Numbered from the stretch's first letter, positions 9,431 to 18,589 are shown. The stretch: 64,000 nt of DNA from Siminovitchia terrae (GCF_003605405.2 NZ_QYTW02000006.1:59934-123933), one strand, 5' to 3'. The notes: generated from the letters alone by a model not told the origin. A program made the numbers and translations.

Positions 9431-9471
9431 ACAGCTTCCATCCACTGGACGGAGGCTGTATTTTATTTTTT
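9431..9471 (+). terminator. Rho-independent terminator after YesK-like gene
   Basis: The stem ACAGCTTCCATCC / GGACGGAGGCTGT has a short ACT loop with one internal mismatch and is followed by ATTTTATTTTTTG. It separates the YesK-like gene from the EamA transporter gene. Confidence 0.85.
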
Positions 9472-9497
9472 GAACATTTGGTTTTTGGAGGAAATTT

Positions 9498-10379
9498 ATG
9501 CGTAAATATATTGGAGAAATTGCTCTTATTTTTACAGCCTTCATTTGGGGAAGCGGCTTTGTCGTCACATCCATTTCATTGGATTACTATTCGGCTTATC
9601 AGAATATGGCGATCAGATTTTTGATTGGCGGTGTCATATTAGGGCTGGTTTTTTATAAAAAAATGAAGGGCGTCAAAAAAGAAACGATCTTTAAAGGAGC
9701 TCTTCTGGGCAGTATTTTATATGTAGCCTTCGCCTTGCAAACAGTGGGTCTGGAGTTCACTACGCCTTCTAAAAATGCTTTTTTGACAGCAGTCAATGTG
9801 GTGATTGTACCATTGTTAGGCTGGGCTATCTATAAAAAGCGGCTGGATAAATTCGAAGTCACTGGAGCGGTATTGGCCATGTTGGGGATCGCGCTTTTGT
9901 CGCTGAGAGTCTCAGCGGAACTGAATATCGGGGACATTCTTTCTTTCCTCTGCGCGATTGTGTTTGCATTTCATATCATTTATACAGCAAAGTTTGTAAA
10001 AAATGAAAATCCAATTCAATTAACAGTTGTTCAACTTCTTACTGCTGCTGTTCTGGGATTTATTATCCTGCTAGTCAGAGGAGAGGCCGCTGTACCTGTA
10101 GTGAACGGAGCTGTTTTCTCATTGGTTTATCTCGGAATCTTCGGTACAGCTGCTGCCTTTCTATTGCAAACGGTGGCGCAAAAATTCATTTCGGAAACGA
10201 AAGCGGCCATCATTCTCTCAACGGAATCATTTTGGGGAATGCTTTTATCCATTGCAGTGTTAGGTGAAGTTATCACATTCAAAATGGCTGTTGGAGCAGC
10301 CTTGATCCTACTAGCTATCTTGATATCAGAAACGAAGCCTAAGCTTTTCAAAACTATGCCGTTGCGTGAAAAAGTGTAA
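9498..10379 (+). CDS. EamA/DMT superfamily transporter
   Basis: A 293-residue inner-membrane permease with ten predicted hydrophobic helices arranged as two EamA repeats (about residues 5-135 and 145-280). The first repeat carries FIWGSGFVVTSI, a standard EamA N-terminal motif, and TPSKNAFLTAVNVV; the second carries STESFWGMLLSI. Members export or import metabolites such as amino acids or nucleotides; the substrate cannot be inferred here. TTGGAGG precedes the ATG by 8 bases. It stands alone between a terminator and repeat copy B. Confidence 0.92.
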   Translation: MRKYIGEIALIFTAFIWGSGFVVTSISLDYYSAYQNMAIRFLIGGVILGLVFYKKMKGVKKETIFKGALLGSILYVAFALQTVGLEFTTPSKNAFLTAVNVVIVPLLGWAIYKKRLDKFEVTGAVLAMLGIALLSLRVSAELNIGDILSFLCAIVFAFHIIYTAKFVKNENPIQLTVVQLLTAAVLGFIILLVRGEAAVPVVNGAVFSLVYLGIFGTAAAFLLQTVAQKFISETKAAIILSTESFWGMLLSIAVLGEVITFKMAVGAALILLAILISETKPKLFKTMPLREKV

Positions 10380-10450
10380 TATGTAAAAAGCCAGGTGTTG
10401 CAGTCTTAGGAAACAAACCCAAGTCAAATTTTAATCAATTCTTGTATAAT

Positions 10451-10642
10451 CAAATGCGCCTTGGCGTATTTGCGCCCAGATTTTATCGAGCTCCGCTCGA
10501 TAAATTTCCGCTGAAAATCTGTGGCATCCGCCGGAGGCTTTAACTTTATTCAGCCGGGGTTTGAACGCCTACTGAATGGAATACCAATATGCTTTCATCT
10601 CACCACTTACAGAAGTGGGAGACTACTGCTGAATGAAGTTAA
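10451..10642. repeat. Structured dispersed repeat, copy B
   Basis: Same element as copy A, in the same orientation, with a few substitutions (for example CTTACAG for CTTATAG in the last hairpin loop, and GAACGCC in the central loop). It lies in the intergenic region downstream of the EamA transporter. Confidence 0.85.
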
Positions 10643-11091
10643 CATAGGGGCAACATCCCTTTATCACATCTCATGAGCTTTGCAGGCACTAGGCCAAGTT
10701 GAAAATGGGTGCAAATTCGCACCTCTTTTGTAAATTATTTTATTGTCGTTCTCTTACGCTGATTTCGTATTTATCTGTTCGACAATTGCGCCCGATTATA
10801 GAATAACCCAAGTATTTTGGGATTACTTAAAATTGCTTCGATACAATCTAATGGCAAAGATTGCGCCAACCAAAAACACAATCCCTTGGCATAATATAAA
10901 GAACTGCGAAAGTGTTCAATATCACGACCGACCCACGAAATGAAAATCGCATTCAGCCATAACTATCGCCATCTTTCAAATACTTAAAAATTATGGTATC
11001 GATGTGTCCACGTATCAAATCCGATTTAACAGACAAGATGCAGGCCTCTTATTGAGTTGATGCTCACATTATATATTTCTATACTATGTCT
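10643..11091. other. Gene-free region, one weak hairpin and a short dispersed repeat
   Basis: No supportable gene. GGTGCAAATTCGCACC at about 10706-10722, followed by TCTTTTG, may be a weak terminator. At about 10783-10803 there is a copy of a short motif, AATTGCGCCCGATTATAGAAT, related to three copies in the island at 22.2, 23.7 and 24.4 kb. The remaining plus-strand frame at 10743-10943 has no ribosome binding site and odd composition, so it is not called. Confidence 0.5.
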
Positions 11092-11128
11092 AAAAAAGGT
11101 CGCATAAGTACTTATGCGACCTTTTTTT
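11092..11128 (-). terminator. Bidirectional terminator after tetR
   Basis: A perfect stem AGGTCGCATAAGTA / TACTTATGCGACCT (the arms meet at the centre) is flanked by A runs on the left and T runs on the right, so it can work in both directions. It lies 13 bp beyond the stop of the TetR gene. Confidence 0.93.
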
Positions 11129-11140
11129 ACTATTCGGTTT

Positions 11141-11785
11141 CTAAGATAAATAATTTGCAAGAATGTCCACAGCAGCTTCAATGATATTATCTTTATCCAA
11201 ATTATCGTTTTCTTTATAAAGAATCCTATCAATTACTGTAGAAATGAAGTCGACTATAACCGCAGACGTTGCCTCAATATCATAAACACTGCTCTCAGAT
11301 CGAGCAATAAAACTCATAGTCATTGTACGTATTCGCTCTGTTTGTGTGTCCATGATACGTGCTACTTGTGGTTTTGAGTGATACATTATGTTCATTTCTC
11401 TATTCAACGTCTTCACAGATTCATGTATATCAAGTAACTTGACCATAAGGTTTTTTAACCATTGCTTAATATCACGGGCATATAGCTCATAGCTTAAATC
11501 CTCGTCTTTTTCATGGAAAAATGAGAGAAACCTCTTATGGTAGTTGTCCAATATACTAAGAAATATTGCATCTTTATCCTTGAAATATGAATATAAGCTC
11601 CCTATTGATACGCCAGCAACTTTTGCTATTTCATTTGTCGTTGTGTCGTAATAACCTTTTTCACTGAATAATTTTAAGCCGGCATCCAATATTTTGTCCC
11701 GGTTTTGTATGCTCCTGTTTTGTTTGGGAATTCGACGCTTTGTTACATTTAAATTGCTTCCCAATATATTATCATCCCTTTCCAT
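11141..11785 (-). CDS. TetR family transcriptional regulator
   Basis: A 214-residue repressor with an N-terminal TetR helix-turn-helix (about residues 27-75): RDKILDAGLKLFSEKGYYDTTTNEIAKVAGVSIGSLYSYFKDKD, quoted here in outline as the usual helix 1, recognition helix and SLYSYF end. The remainder is an all-helical ligand-binding domain without recognisable specificity. It is divergent from a MATE drug exporter, and two TGAGTA-N2-TACTCA palindromes occur in the shared control region, so it most likely represses that exporter until an inducer binds. The ribosome binding site is weak. Confidence 0.92.
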   Translation of the reverse strand: MERDDNILGSNLNVTKRRIPKQNRSIQNRDKILDAGLKLFSEKGYYDTTTNEIAKVAGVSIGSLYSYFKDKDAIFLSILDNYHKRFLSFFHEKDEDLSYELYARDIKQWLKNLMVKLLDIHESVKTLNREMNIMYHSKPQVARIMDTQTERIRTMTMSFIARSESSVYDIEATSAVIVDFISTVIDRILYKENDNLDKDNIIEAAVDILANYLS

Positions 11786-11832
11786 TAAAAGTAGTATTGT
11801 AAAGCTATTTTATTGAATTGTCAATGCGAAGG

Positions 11833-11905
11833 TGAGTATTTACTCATATTTCGTTGACAACACGAATAAGAAAAAGTATGCTTGAAAAACACGAGTAATT
11901 GCTCA
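11833..11905 (+). promoter_or_regulatory. MATE promoter flanked by two TetR-type operators
   Basis: TTGACA (11854-11859), a 17-base spacer and TATGCT (11877-11882) form a good sigma-A promoter toward the MATE gene. TGAGTATTTACTCA (11833-11846), a perfect palindrome, lies just upstream of the -35 box. The related CGAGTAATTGCTCA (11892-11905) lies just after the -10 box. Two related palindromes flanking a promoter between a tetR gene and its target is a typical repressor arrangement. Assignment to this TetR is inference. Confidence 0.8.
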
Positions 11906-11935
11906 TGTTATGTCATGAAATTTTGGGGTGATATT

Positions 11936-13300
11936 ATGAATAAGCTTGAGGCCATGCCAGTACCAAAGTTAATTAGGAATTTTTCCACACCTGCCATCAT
12001 TGCCTTATTGGTAAATTCAATCAACATGGCAATTGACCGTATCTTCATAGCTAAGGGCGTCAATACGCTAGCAATCTCAGCTGTAACCGTGGCTTTTGGC
12101 TTGTATCTTGTTATGCAGTCGCTGGCCCAGTTAATTGGGTCTGGGGCAGGTGCAAATCTATCAATTGTACTGGGAAAAAACGATAATGAACGGGCAAAAA
12201 AAATTGTAGGTACATCGTTCGTTTTATCATTGACGCTGTCTTTATTAATTGCTGTGTTGGGGATAATATTCCTTAAGCCTGTACTTTACTTATATGGAGC
12301 CAATAGTGGAAATATTGATTATGCTGTTGAGTATTCAACCTATTTTCTTGTGGGATCTGTATTCTTTGTTATTTCACAATCAATGAATAGTATCATCCGC
12401 AGCATGGGTTTTGCAAAAAGAGCATTCATCAATTTTATTGTTGCAATACTTGTGAATATAATTCTTGACCCTATTTTCATCTTTGTTTTAGGTCTTGGCG
12501 TTGGTGGTGCTGCTCTTGCAAGCGTAATTGCAAGCCTTGTTAGTGCAGCATTGACCTTGCAATTCCTATTTAAAAACAATATCGGTATTATGCTACATCA
12601 CAAATACATGCGCTTTTATCTCGATGAAGTAAAGCAAATTCTATCTGTTGGATTTTCCGGCTTTATTGGACAAATATCTTTAAGCTTGGTTTCTTTGATA
12701 TTCAATAGAGTATCATACGCATATGGAGGAAACACGGGGCTTGCCGCTTATGGCGTGATATATACCATCGCTATGCTAGTATATATGCCAATAATAGGTC
12801 TCGGTCAAGGGATTCAGCCTATTATCGGATACAGCTATGGTCATGCGGCAATAGATCGGGTAAAGGAAACTATGAAATATGCAATAAAGTACGTTCTGTT
12901 TTTTTGCATATTCATGTTCCTGTTAATTGAGATTTTTAGTAGCTATATTATTTCAGCATTTGGTGGGAGCACCGATCCTGAACTGTTGGATACTGCAACG
13001 TTTGGTATGCGCATCTTCTGCTGTATGGTACCGATCGTTGGTGTTCAAATGATAGGCTCCAACTTCTTTCAGTATATAGGAGACGCTCGGAAAGCAATTT
13101 TCCTAAGCTCACTAAGACAGCTAATCCTGCTGATCCCGCTTGTTTATATTTTGCCGAAGTTCCTTGGTTTACTGGGAGTATGGTTGGCTACTCCTATCGC
13201 TGACCTTATATCATTTACAGTAGTTGCATTGTATTTATGGATTCAATACAGAAAATTTAAGCCCGAAGTAGGTTTGAAAATCGACGACCAATCATTATAA
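11936..13300 (+). CDS. MATE family multidrug efflux transporter
   Basis: A membrane antiporter of about 454 residues with twelve hydrophobic helices in two six-helix bundles, of the DinF/MepA branch of MATE exporters, which use sodium or proton gradients to expel cationic drugs. Typical features are PAIIALLVNSINMAIDRIFI at the start, GSGAGANLSIVLG in the first bundle and GLGQGIQPIIGYSYG in the second. An in-frame ATG at 11882 lies on the -10 box, so the ATG at 11936, preceded by GGGGTG, is the real start. Expression is presumably induced through the divergent TetR protein. Confidence 0.93.
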   Translation: MNKLEAMPVPKLIRNFSTPAIIALLVNSINMAIDRIFIAKGVNTLAISAVTVAFGLYLVMQSLAQLIGSGAGANLSIVLGKNDNERAKKIVGTSFVLSLTLSLLIAVLGIIFLKPVLYLYGANSGNIDYAVEYSTYFLVGSVFFVISQSMNSIIRSMGFAKRAFINFIVAILVNIILDPIFIFVLGLGVGGAALASVIASLVSAALTLQFLFKNNIGIMLHHKYMRFYLDEVKQILSVGFSGFIGQISLSLVSLIFNRVSYAYGGNTGLAAYGVIYTIAMLVYMPIIGLGQGIQPIIGYSYGHAAIDRVKETMKYAIKYVLFFCIFMFLLIEIFSSYIISAFGGSTDPELLDTATFGMRIFCCMVPIVGVQMIGSNFFQYIGDARKAIFLSSLRQLILLIPLVYILPKFLGLLGVWLATPIADLISFTVVALYLWIQYRKFKPEVGLKIDDQSL

Positions 13301-13440
13301 TATGCGCACAAGAAAGGATTGAAATTATCGTTCAAAAGGGTGGCTCCCAAATTTTATTGTTCGTTTAAGATAAATTTATTGGTGGGTATTGTGCTGGTAT
13401 TGATCCTGGAGCGTCTTTAGCAGGAATTACCATCCCTAAT

Positions 13441-13628
13441 CAAATGCGCCTTGGCGTATTTGCCCCAGATTTTATCGAGCTCCGCTCGATAAATTTCCTC
13501 TGAAAATCTGTGGCATCCGCCGGAGGCTTTGACTTTATTCAGCCGGGGTTTGACCCCCCACTGAATGGAATACCAATAGCATTCATCTCACCTTATAGAA
13601 GTGGGAGATTTCTGCTGAATGAAGTTAA
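13441..13628. repeat. Structured dispersed repeat, copy C
   Basis: Third copy, same orientation, slightly shortened in the final hairpin (CACCTTATAG for CACCACTTATAG) and with TGCCCC for TGCGCCC near the start. It lies downstream of the MATE gene. The 140 bp between the MATE stop and this copy show no gene. Confidence 0.85.
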
Positions 13629-13990
13629 AAACTTTTTGACAAAGAAAATATGGAAGATTCCCGTTTTGCTTTAGATAATGATATAAAATCCATCGCCCGC
13701 CATACGCTAAACATTTTTTATTTAATTCTTGATACTAAAGCGCTTGATTCATGTACATTCCTCCTCATTAAAAATGATGTCAACTAGCGTTAAAAATCTG
13801 ACATTTTTGTGATATGCTCCAAACCGTCGTGCCTACAGGCTTCAAGGCACTTTTGGAACTGCTTCCTAATGTTTTTTCCCCCTCGGGGGTTAAGGCGTGG
13901 CTGTCGCCACGCAGGCTTAACTCAGCACAGCGGCTTTCGCTTCGCCGCCGCAGCGCTGTGCAACCTTTAGCGAGTATGTTTACCTATTTC
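13629..13990. other. Gene-free region with a cluster of GC-rich hairpins
   Basis: AT-rich to about 13810, then a locally GC-rich stretch with three consecutive stem-loops: CCCCCTCGGGGG (about 13879-13890), GGCGTGGCTGTCGCCACGC (about 13895-13913) and CACAGCG ... CGCTGTG (about 13926-13960). The plus-strand frame at 13814-14125 that covers this has no ribosome binding site and is not called. The arrangement resembles the structured flank of an IS605-type element, but no transposase is present. Confidence 0.45.
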
Positions 13991-14323
13991 CTATGCGTTC
14001 TGAAAACGATTATCGACACACCCATAAATGACGCACCAATAAACAATCATGGATTCCCCTTGTTTATCACACACCAATTTCCCATAAGAAAAAAACGGAT
14101 AATCTTCTATTTCTATCTCATTTAACACAAAATGATCTTCAATCCATTCCATTACTTTTTCTTCATATATTTTAGCTTCTTCCACAGAAACCACGTTCCT
14201 TTCCATTGTTAACTCACAAAAAACGTGTTCAATAGGAATCGATATTTTAAGAAAAGGTTTATTGAAACTTTCGATATGCTTGATTTCTGACAAGACTTCT
14301 ATATCCGTAAATATCGTGGACAC
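13991..14323 (-). CDS. Hypothetical protein, possibly 5'-truncated
   Basis: A 110-residue acidic protein of unknown function, mixed alpha/beta by appearance, with a C-terminal MIVYWCVIYGCVDNRF. The GTG start at 14323 lies at the U-tract of the upstream terminator and has no ribosome binding site, so the true N-terminus is probably lost or lies further in (internal ATG at MERNVV). The 3' end runs into the GC-rich hairpin region. It is best regarded as a gene remnant or a poorly expressed small gene; no family was recognised. Confidence 0.4.
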   Translation of the reverse strand: MSTIFTDIEVLSEIKHIESFNKPFLKISIPIEHVFCELTMERNVVSVEEAKIYEEKVMEWIEDHFVLNEIEIEDYPFFSYGKLVCDKQGESMIVYWCVIYGCVDNRFQNA

Positions 14324-14357
14324 AAAAAAAGAGATACTGCTCTTTGCAATATCTCTT
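14323..14357 (-). terminator. Terminator of the ABC exporter/PadR operon
   Basis: On the minus strand AAGAGATA, a 13-base loop, TATCTCTT and then a run of seven T. It lies about 165 bp past the PadR stop codon and ends transcription of the operon. Confidence 0.85.
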
Positions 14358-14520
14358 CATACTGAATATATTTTATTTTGTACAAATTCCACTTGAGCAC
14401 TGCCTAAAAACGTTTATTTTATAAGGTTTCTTCAAGTTTTCTTATGTCAGCAGGCTTACAGCAGAGGCTTTTTTTAGAGTTGAGGATCCTCTGTCTAACT
14501 TATATATAGCGACAATTACT

Positions 14521-15024
14521 TTAACTGCTTCGATTTTCAACTTGATTTATCCAGTTTAAATCCGCTTCTAAATGCAGCAATAACCCCGTAATTAATAAAT
14601 ATTCATTTTCGTCACCCTGCAATAATAATTCGGTCTTTAATTTAGTTAATTCCATCACTTCATTAATAATCATTGTTTTTTGTTGTTCAAGCATTTGCTT
14701 TTCCTGGGCAAAAGAAATTTTACGGGCACAGCTCCATTTAAAGAAAAAATCCTCTTTTGTTGTGTAATAGGGCACAGGTTCCAGTAACCATTTTTCTAAT
14801 TCTTTTTTCCCTTGGGGTTTTAACTCAAACAATTTTCTTTCTTGATCATCTAATCCTGGAGATGTGACAAGTTGATCACGTACCAAGCGGTCTAAAGTGG
14901 TATAAATCTGACCGGGATTAATTTTCCCCTTAATTCCAAGCAAAGAATCCAATTCTAATTTCAATTCGTATCCATGATGTTTTTGACGGAATAATAACGT
15001 TAAGATTCCATATTTTACTGACAA
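14521..15024 (-). CDS. PadR family transcriptional regulator
   Basis: A 167-residue regulator with the PadR winged helix at the N-terminus: YGILTLLFRQKHHGYELKLE, then KINPGQIYTTLDRLVRDQLV and the wing ERKLFELKPQGKKELEKWL (to about residue 80). A C-terminal helical dimerisation segment (about 95-165) follows. The gene begins 4 bp after the stop of the ABC permease gene, so it is the last cistron of its own target operon. The palindrome TATATACTAAGTATATA at 18211, upstream of the ATPase gene, is a plausible operator for autoregulation, as in other PadR-controlled exporters (inference). Confidence 0.9.
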   Translation of the reverse strand: MSVKYGILTLLFRQKHHGYELKLELDSLLGIKGKINPGQIYTTLDRLVRDQLVTSPGLDDQERKLFELKPQGKKELEKWLLEPVPYYTTKEDFFFKWSCARKISFAQEKQMLEQQKTMIINEVMELTKLKTELLLQGDENEYLLITGLLLHLEADLNWINQVENRSS

Positions 15025-15028
15025 CTTA

Positions 15029-17491
15029 TCAACCTTCTTTGAGCGATGATTGAATATCTATTCTACTCGCACTTTTACTGGAAATGCAGGCTGCACAGAG
15101 ACTTAGCAAAACACCTGCAATTATTGCTGATATCATATTACTGAAAGGTAATTGGAAAGACATAAACCCTTCCATTAGCTGAGATTTACTTGTTGCATAT
15201 ATTAAAATGATACCTGTTACAATGCCTCCGATTACTCCTGAAAAGCCAATGAGCATCCCCTCTGCTAATATCATATTTGTAACCTGTTGTTTCGTAAAAC
15301 CGAGTGCTCGCATTGTTCCAATTTCGGGTATGCGTTCTAAAGTATTCATCAAGAGCGTATTGGCTGTACCAATACTAGCTAATCCGATAATCATAAACAA
15401 TAAAATTAGAATAAGTTTATTCATACCTGAAATGGCGGATGTAGTGGATTCAATTTCATCTTCGACCGTTTGAACCTTTGAAATATGTTCACCAAAATCT
15501 GACCACAGCTGGTCACGGATTGAATCATCCGCTTTATTATTTAAAGATAGCAGCAGATCAAAGCTATTCTTCCATCCAAAATCGTCATTCAAATATACCT
15601 GATCCATAAATGCGACATAGCCAGAATAATGTGATGTCTTAACAACGCCAATAACTTCAAATCGTTGTTCACCATTTGGAGTATTCATTAGAATACTTTG
15701 TCCAACATTTCCACCCCACTCTTCAAATGCGCGTTCACCAAGTAACACAGAAGGCTTCTGTTTTAACTTTTTATATACATCATTTTCGCGATGTTCTGCA
15801 AATAATGAGGGGCCATTTTCGCTTACAGAAATAACGGAAAATTGTCTACTTCTTCCATTACTTGTTTCCCAAGTAATCGGGGTTGCTTCGGTTAACATTT
15901 CAACACTTGTAACAGCATTATAAGAAGATATTTTTGCAATGTCTTCGGAAGACCATGGTACCTCAGAAGTAACTCTCATATCTCCCCCATACGTATTTCT
16001 AATCTCTTTTTCATACTCTTCGGGAGCCGATTCTACAGCCGCCCCCAGTAACAATATAACCGATATTCCAACAGCTAGAATAGCAGCTGTATTAGCATTA
16101 CGGTTTAATTGCTGCAAGAGATTTTTTGTAGCCATAGTGCCGGGGTAATTAAACAGAGATTTAAAAATAGGCTTTATCATTTTACTTAAACCCGATAATA
16201 GTAGAGGGAATAATAAAATAACCCCTATTAATATAGCAGCATATGAAACTGGATGATCTATAAACACAAAGCATAAAAGTATCGCACCAACAATGGCTCT
16301 AAGAAGATACCACCTGGATGATGTGTCCGTTTTATTCGGCATTTTTAATGACAATAAAATGGACGTTTTACCTGCACTATAAATAGGAAATAATGAAAAG
16401 ACTACAGGGAATAACAAACCTATGATGATCGCCATCATCGTTGGCAGCTTCCAATTTAATGTGTAGACCATATCAAATTCAAATACACTTAACAGAGCTT
16501 TCATAAACAGGTCTCCAAGCCATATACCAATCGGTACCCCAACAATTGTACCAATCAATGCCAAAAGTATCATTTCAATAAGAACGAGCTTAGAAACAGA
16601 ACTTTGTGTATAACCCAGGCTTTTCATTATAGCAAATTCTTTTTTTCTTTCTATAACACTTGTATAAATCATATTAAAAACAATAAACCCACTGATAAAC
16701 ATTGACAACCCAGCTATTAAGTAGAAAAAGGTGTAAAGGCCACCTATATCGTTGCTTTGGAGATCATCTGCTACAACGGGTTCTATGTACACACTAGCCC
16801 CACTAAACTTCTGTTGAAAAGAGTGAAAGAGCTTCGTGCCATCACCTTTGACTTGAAAACGCATATAGGAAATCTCATCATTCTTCCCTGTCCACTCTCT
16901 TAACATTTCTAGCGGTGCCATAATGCGAAAACTTGTTGATTCAGCACGTTCCCAATTACTAGGACTTGCAAGCAATTGCGTATACTCAACAATGGCCGAT
17001 ACCTTTGCTTCTCCCATATTGGTAAACTCAACCCAATCTCCAACCCCTACCCCTAATAAATTGGCAACAGCATCTGGTATGACTATTCCCTCATTATCTA
17101 AGCTGCCTTCAATAACCGGCAGCTCCAGCAAAGGGCTGTTTTGATCATTTACTCCTGTAATTCGTACAGATCTTTCATTCAAAGAGTGATCGCCTTCAAG
17201 CTTAAAGAAAGCTTGCTTATCAAGGGCAAGCAGTGTATGAGTAACAGCGGGATCCTTTTGAATAGATGAGACCATATTTTCTGGATAGGTATGTTCATCA
17301 CTTAAAACCCAATAATCTGCATTAGCGACATACATTTGCTCATAGTAGTCAAAAACGTCATTGGTTGTTTTGTCAGCTATCAACATAGAAGTTAAAAAGG
17401 ACGTCCCTAGTATTATCGCAAGCAATGTAAAGAAAAACCTTTTTTTGTTTTGTGTTACATTACGCCATGAAATTCGCCAAATATTTAGCAT
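15029..17491 (-). CDS. ABC transporter permease, FtsX/MacB type (two FtsX domains)
   Basis: A permease of about 820 residues with a TM helix near the N-terminus (FFFTLLAIILGTSFLTSMLI), a large extracytoplasmic MacB-like periplasmic-core domain, three TMs of a first FtsX domain (about 260-400), a second extracytoplasmic domain and a second FtsX domain at the end (LILILLFMIIGLASIGTANT onward). It lacks the transport-pore style of type I exporters; such proteins act as mechanotransmission exporters of lipids, peptides or antibiotics. The ATG at 17491 is chosen because AGGAAGG lies about 10 bases upstream; the in-frame codon at 17581 lies deep in the ATPase gene. Confidence 0.9.
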   Translation of the reverse strand: MLNIWRISWRNVTQNKKRFFFTLLAIILGTSFLTSMLIADKTTNDVFDYYEQMYVANADYWVLSDEHTYPENMVSSIQKDPAVTHTLLALDKQAFFKLEGDHSLNERSVRITGVNDQNSPLLELPVIEGSLDNEGIVIPDAVANLLGVGVGDWVEFTNMGEAKVSAIVEYTQLLASPSNWERAESTSFRIMAPLEMLREWTGKNDEISYMRFQVKGDGTKLFHSFQQKFSGASVYIEPVVADDLQSNDIGGLYTFFYLIAGLSMFISGFIVFNMIYTSVIERKKEFAIMKSLGYTQSSVSKLVLIEMILLALIGTIVGVPIGIWLGDLFMKALLSVFEFDMVYTLNWKLPTMMAIIIGLLFPVVFSLFPIYSAGKTSILLSLKMPNKTDTSSRWYLLRAIVGAILLCFVFIDHPVSYAAILIGVILLFPLLLSGLSKMIKPIFKSLFNYPGTMATKNLLQQLNRNANTAAILAVGISVILLLGAAVESAPEEYEKEIRNTYGGDMRVTSEVPWSSEDIAKISSYNAVTSVEMLTEATPITWETSNGRSRQFSVISVSENGPSLFAEHRENDVYKKLKQKPSVLLGERAFEEWGGNVGQSILMNTPNGEQRFEVIGVVKTSHYSGYVAFMDQVYLNDDFGWKNSFDLLLSLNNKADDSIRDQLWSDFGEHISKVQTVEDEIESTTSAISGMNKLILILLFMIIGLASIGTANTLLMNTLERIPEIGTMRALGFTKQQVTNMILAEGMLIGFSGVIGGIVTGIILIYATSKSQLMEGFMSFQLPFSNMISAIIAGVLLSLCAACISSKSASRIDIQSSLKEG

Positions 17492-18179
17492 AGTCACCAT
17501 CCTTCCTAGATATAACTTGATCGATAATCCCATCTCTAAAAAGTATGATACGATCTGCAAAACCAGCTGCGAAAATATCATGTGTAACCATCACAATGGT
17601 TTGTTTATGATTACGATGGAACATTGACAATAAACCAAGGATTTCTTCTGCCCTTGCCCTGTCTAAATTCCCTGTAGGTTCATCTGCTAACAAAACAGTC
17701 GGGTTATTGACAAGTGCTCGCGCTATAGCCACACGTTGCTGCTGACCCCCACTAAGCAGATTGGCTCGCTTGCGATTTAAACCCGTTAATCCTACAGAAT
17801 CGATCAATTCATGGATCCATTTACTTTTTTCATTTGTCAATTTTCCATCTGCATGAAGAGGAAAAGCGATATTTTCTTCAACAGTTAAATTAGGTAATAA
17901 TTGATAATTTTGAAAAACAAAACCAAGTTTTTTTCTCCGAAATATTGTTCTTTCCTTTTCCTTCATTTGGTTTATCGAATGATGATCAATTTGTATTTCC
18001 CCATTGGTGGGTACATCAAGCCCTCCTAGTAATTGGAGTAAAGTGCTTTTACCAGAGCCACTTGGGCCCATAATAGCCACGAATTCTCCTTCTTCAATAT
18101 ACAAATCAACACCTTTCAGTACTTGTGTTTTCTCTTGCCCCTGTATAAATTCTTTTTTGAGCTGACTGACTTTAATCAT
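17460..18179 (-). CDS. ABC transporter ATP-binding protein (LolD/MacB type)
   Basis: A 239-residue ATPase powering the FtsX-type permease. It has all ABC motifs: Walker A GPSGSGKST (about 38-46), Q-loop at FVFQNYQLLPNLTV, signature LSGGQQQRVAIARAL (about 142-156), Walker B VLLADEPTGNLD (about 161-172) and switch histidine in VMVTHD. The Q-loop and NLD D-loop are typical of LolD/MacB/BceA-like proteins. The 3' end overlaps the permease start by 32 bases, supporting coupled translation. First gene of the ATPase-permease-PadR operon. Confidence 0.95.
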   Translation of the reverse strand: MIKVSQLKKEFIQGQEKTQVLKGVDLYIEEGEFVAIMGPSGSGKSTLLQLLGGLDVPTNGEIQIDHHSINQMKEKERTIFRRKKLGFVFQNYQLLPNLTVEENIAFPLHADGKLTNEKSKWIHELIDSVGLTGLNRKRANLLSGGQQQRVAIARALVNNPTVLLADEPTGNLDRARAEEILGLLSMFHRNHKQTIVMVTHDIFAAGFADRIILFRDGIIDQVISRKDGDYAKYLANFMA

Positions 18180-18210
18180 CTCGTTCCCTCCCGTTCAATC
18201 TCACCATTAG

Positions 18211-18227
18211 TATATACTAAGTATATA
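18211..18227 (-). promoter_or_regulatory. Probable PadR operator palindrome
   Basis: TATATACTAAGTATATA is an almost perfect palindrome with ATACT/AGTAT arms, placed about 30 bp before the ATPase start. PadR proteins bind AT-rich palindromes of this kind. A second, less symmetric copy, TATATACTAAGTAAATA, occurs at 18498-18514 on the far side of repeat copy D. Confidence 0.65.
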
Positions 18228-18281
18228 TAAAACAAAAGAAATTTTATGTATATAACTAAAATATCTGCATTATTCTTTAAT

Positions 18282-18473
18282 CAAATGCGCCTTGGCGTAT
18301 TTGCGCCCAGATTTTATCGAGCTCCGCTCGATAAATTTCCTTTGAAAATCTGTGGCATCCGCCGGATGCTTTAACTTTATTCAGCCGGGGTTTGACCCCC
18401 ACTGAATAGAATACCAATAGGCATTAAATCTCACCACTTACAGAAGTGGGAGACTTCTGCTGAATAAAGTTAA
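18282..18473. repeat. Structured dispersed repeat, copy D
   Basis: Fourth copy, same orientation, ending CTGAATAAAGTT, with CCGGATGC for CCGGAGGC. It lies between two copies of the TATATACTAAGTA motif upstream of the ABC operon. It may have inserted into that control region, or the motif may have been duplicated with it. Confidence 0.85.
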
Positions 18474-18589
18474 ATCCACAGATAAAGCACACATCCATAT
18501 ATACTAAGTAAATATTTTTTCCAACTTAACTGTAAAAAAAAGCTTATTAAAAAGCGGAAAGACAGATCGATTACTAAATAAGAGGAACA

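Noticed and set aside
10743-10943. 66-codon plus-strand frame after repeat copy B
   Set aside because: No ribosome binding site, odd amino-acid composition, overlaps a dispersed intergenic motif.
13381-13440. Bacteriocin-like fragment (GGYCAGIDPGAS frame) before repeat copy C
   Set aside because: Too short, no start or ribosome binding site, and frame is arbitrary.
13814-14125. 103-codon plus-strand frame
   Set aside because: Spans three GC-rich hairpins and runs antisense into the 13991 frame; no ribosome binding site.
8893-18473. CRISPR array formed by the four repeats
   Set aside because: Copies are kilobases apart and about 190 bp long, without spacers.
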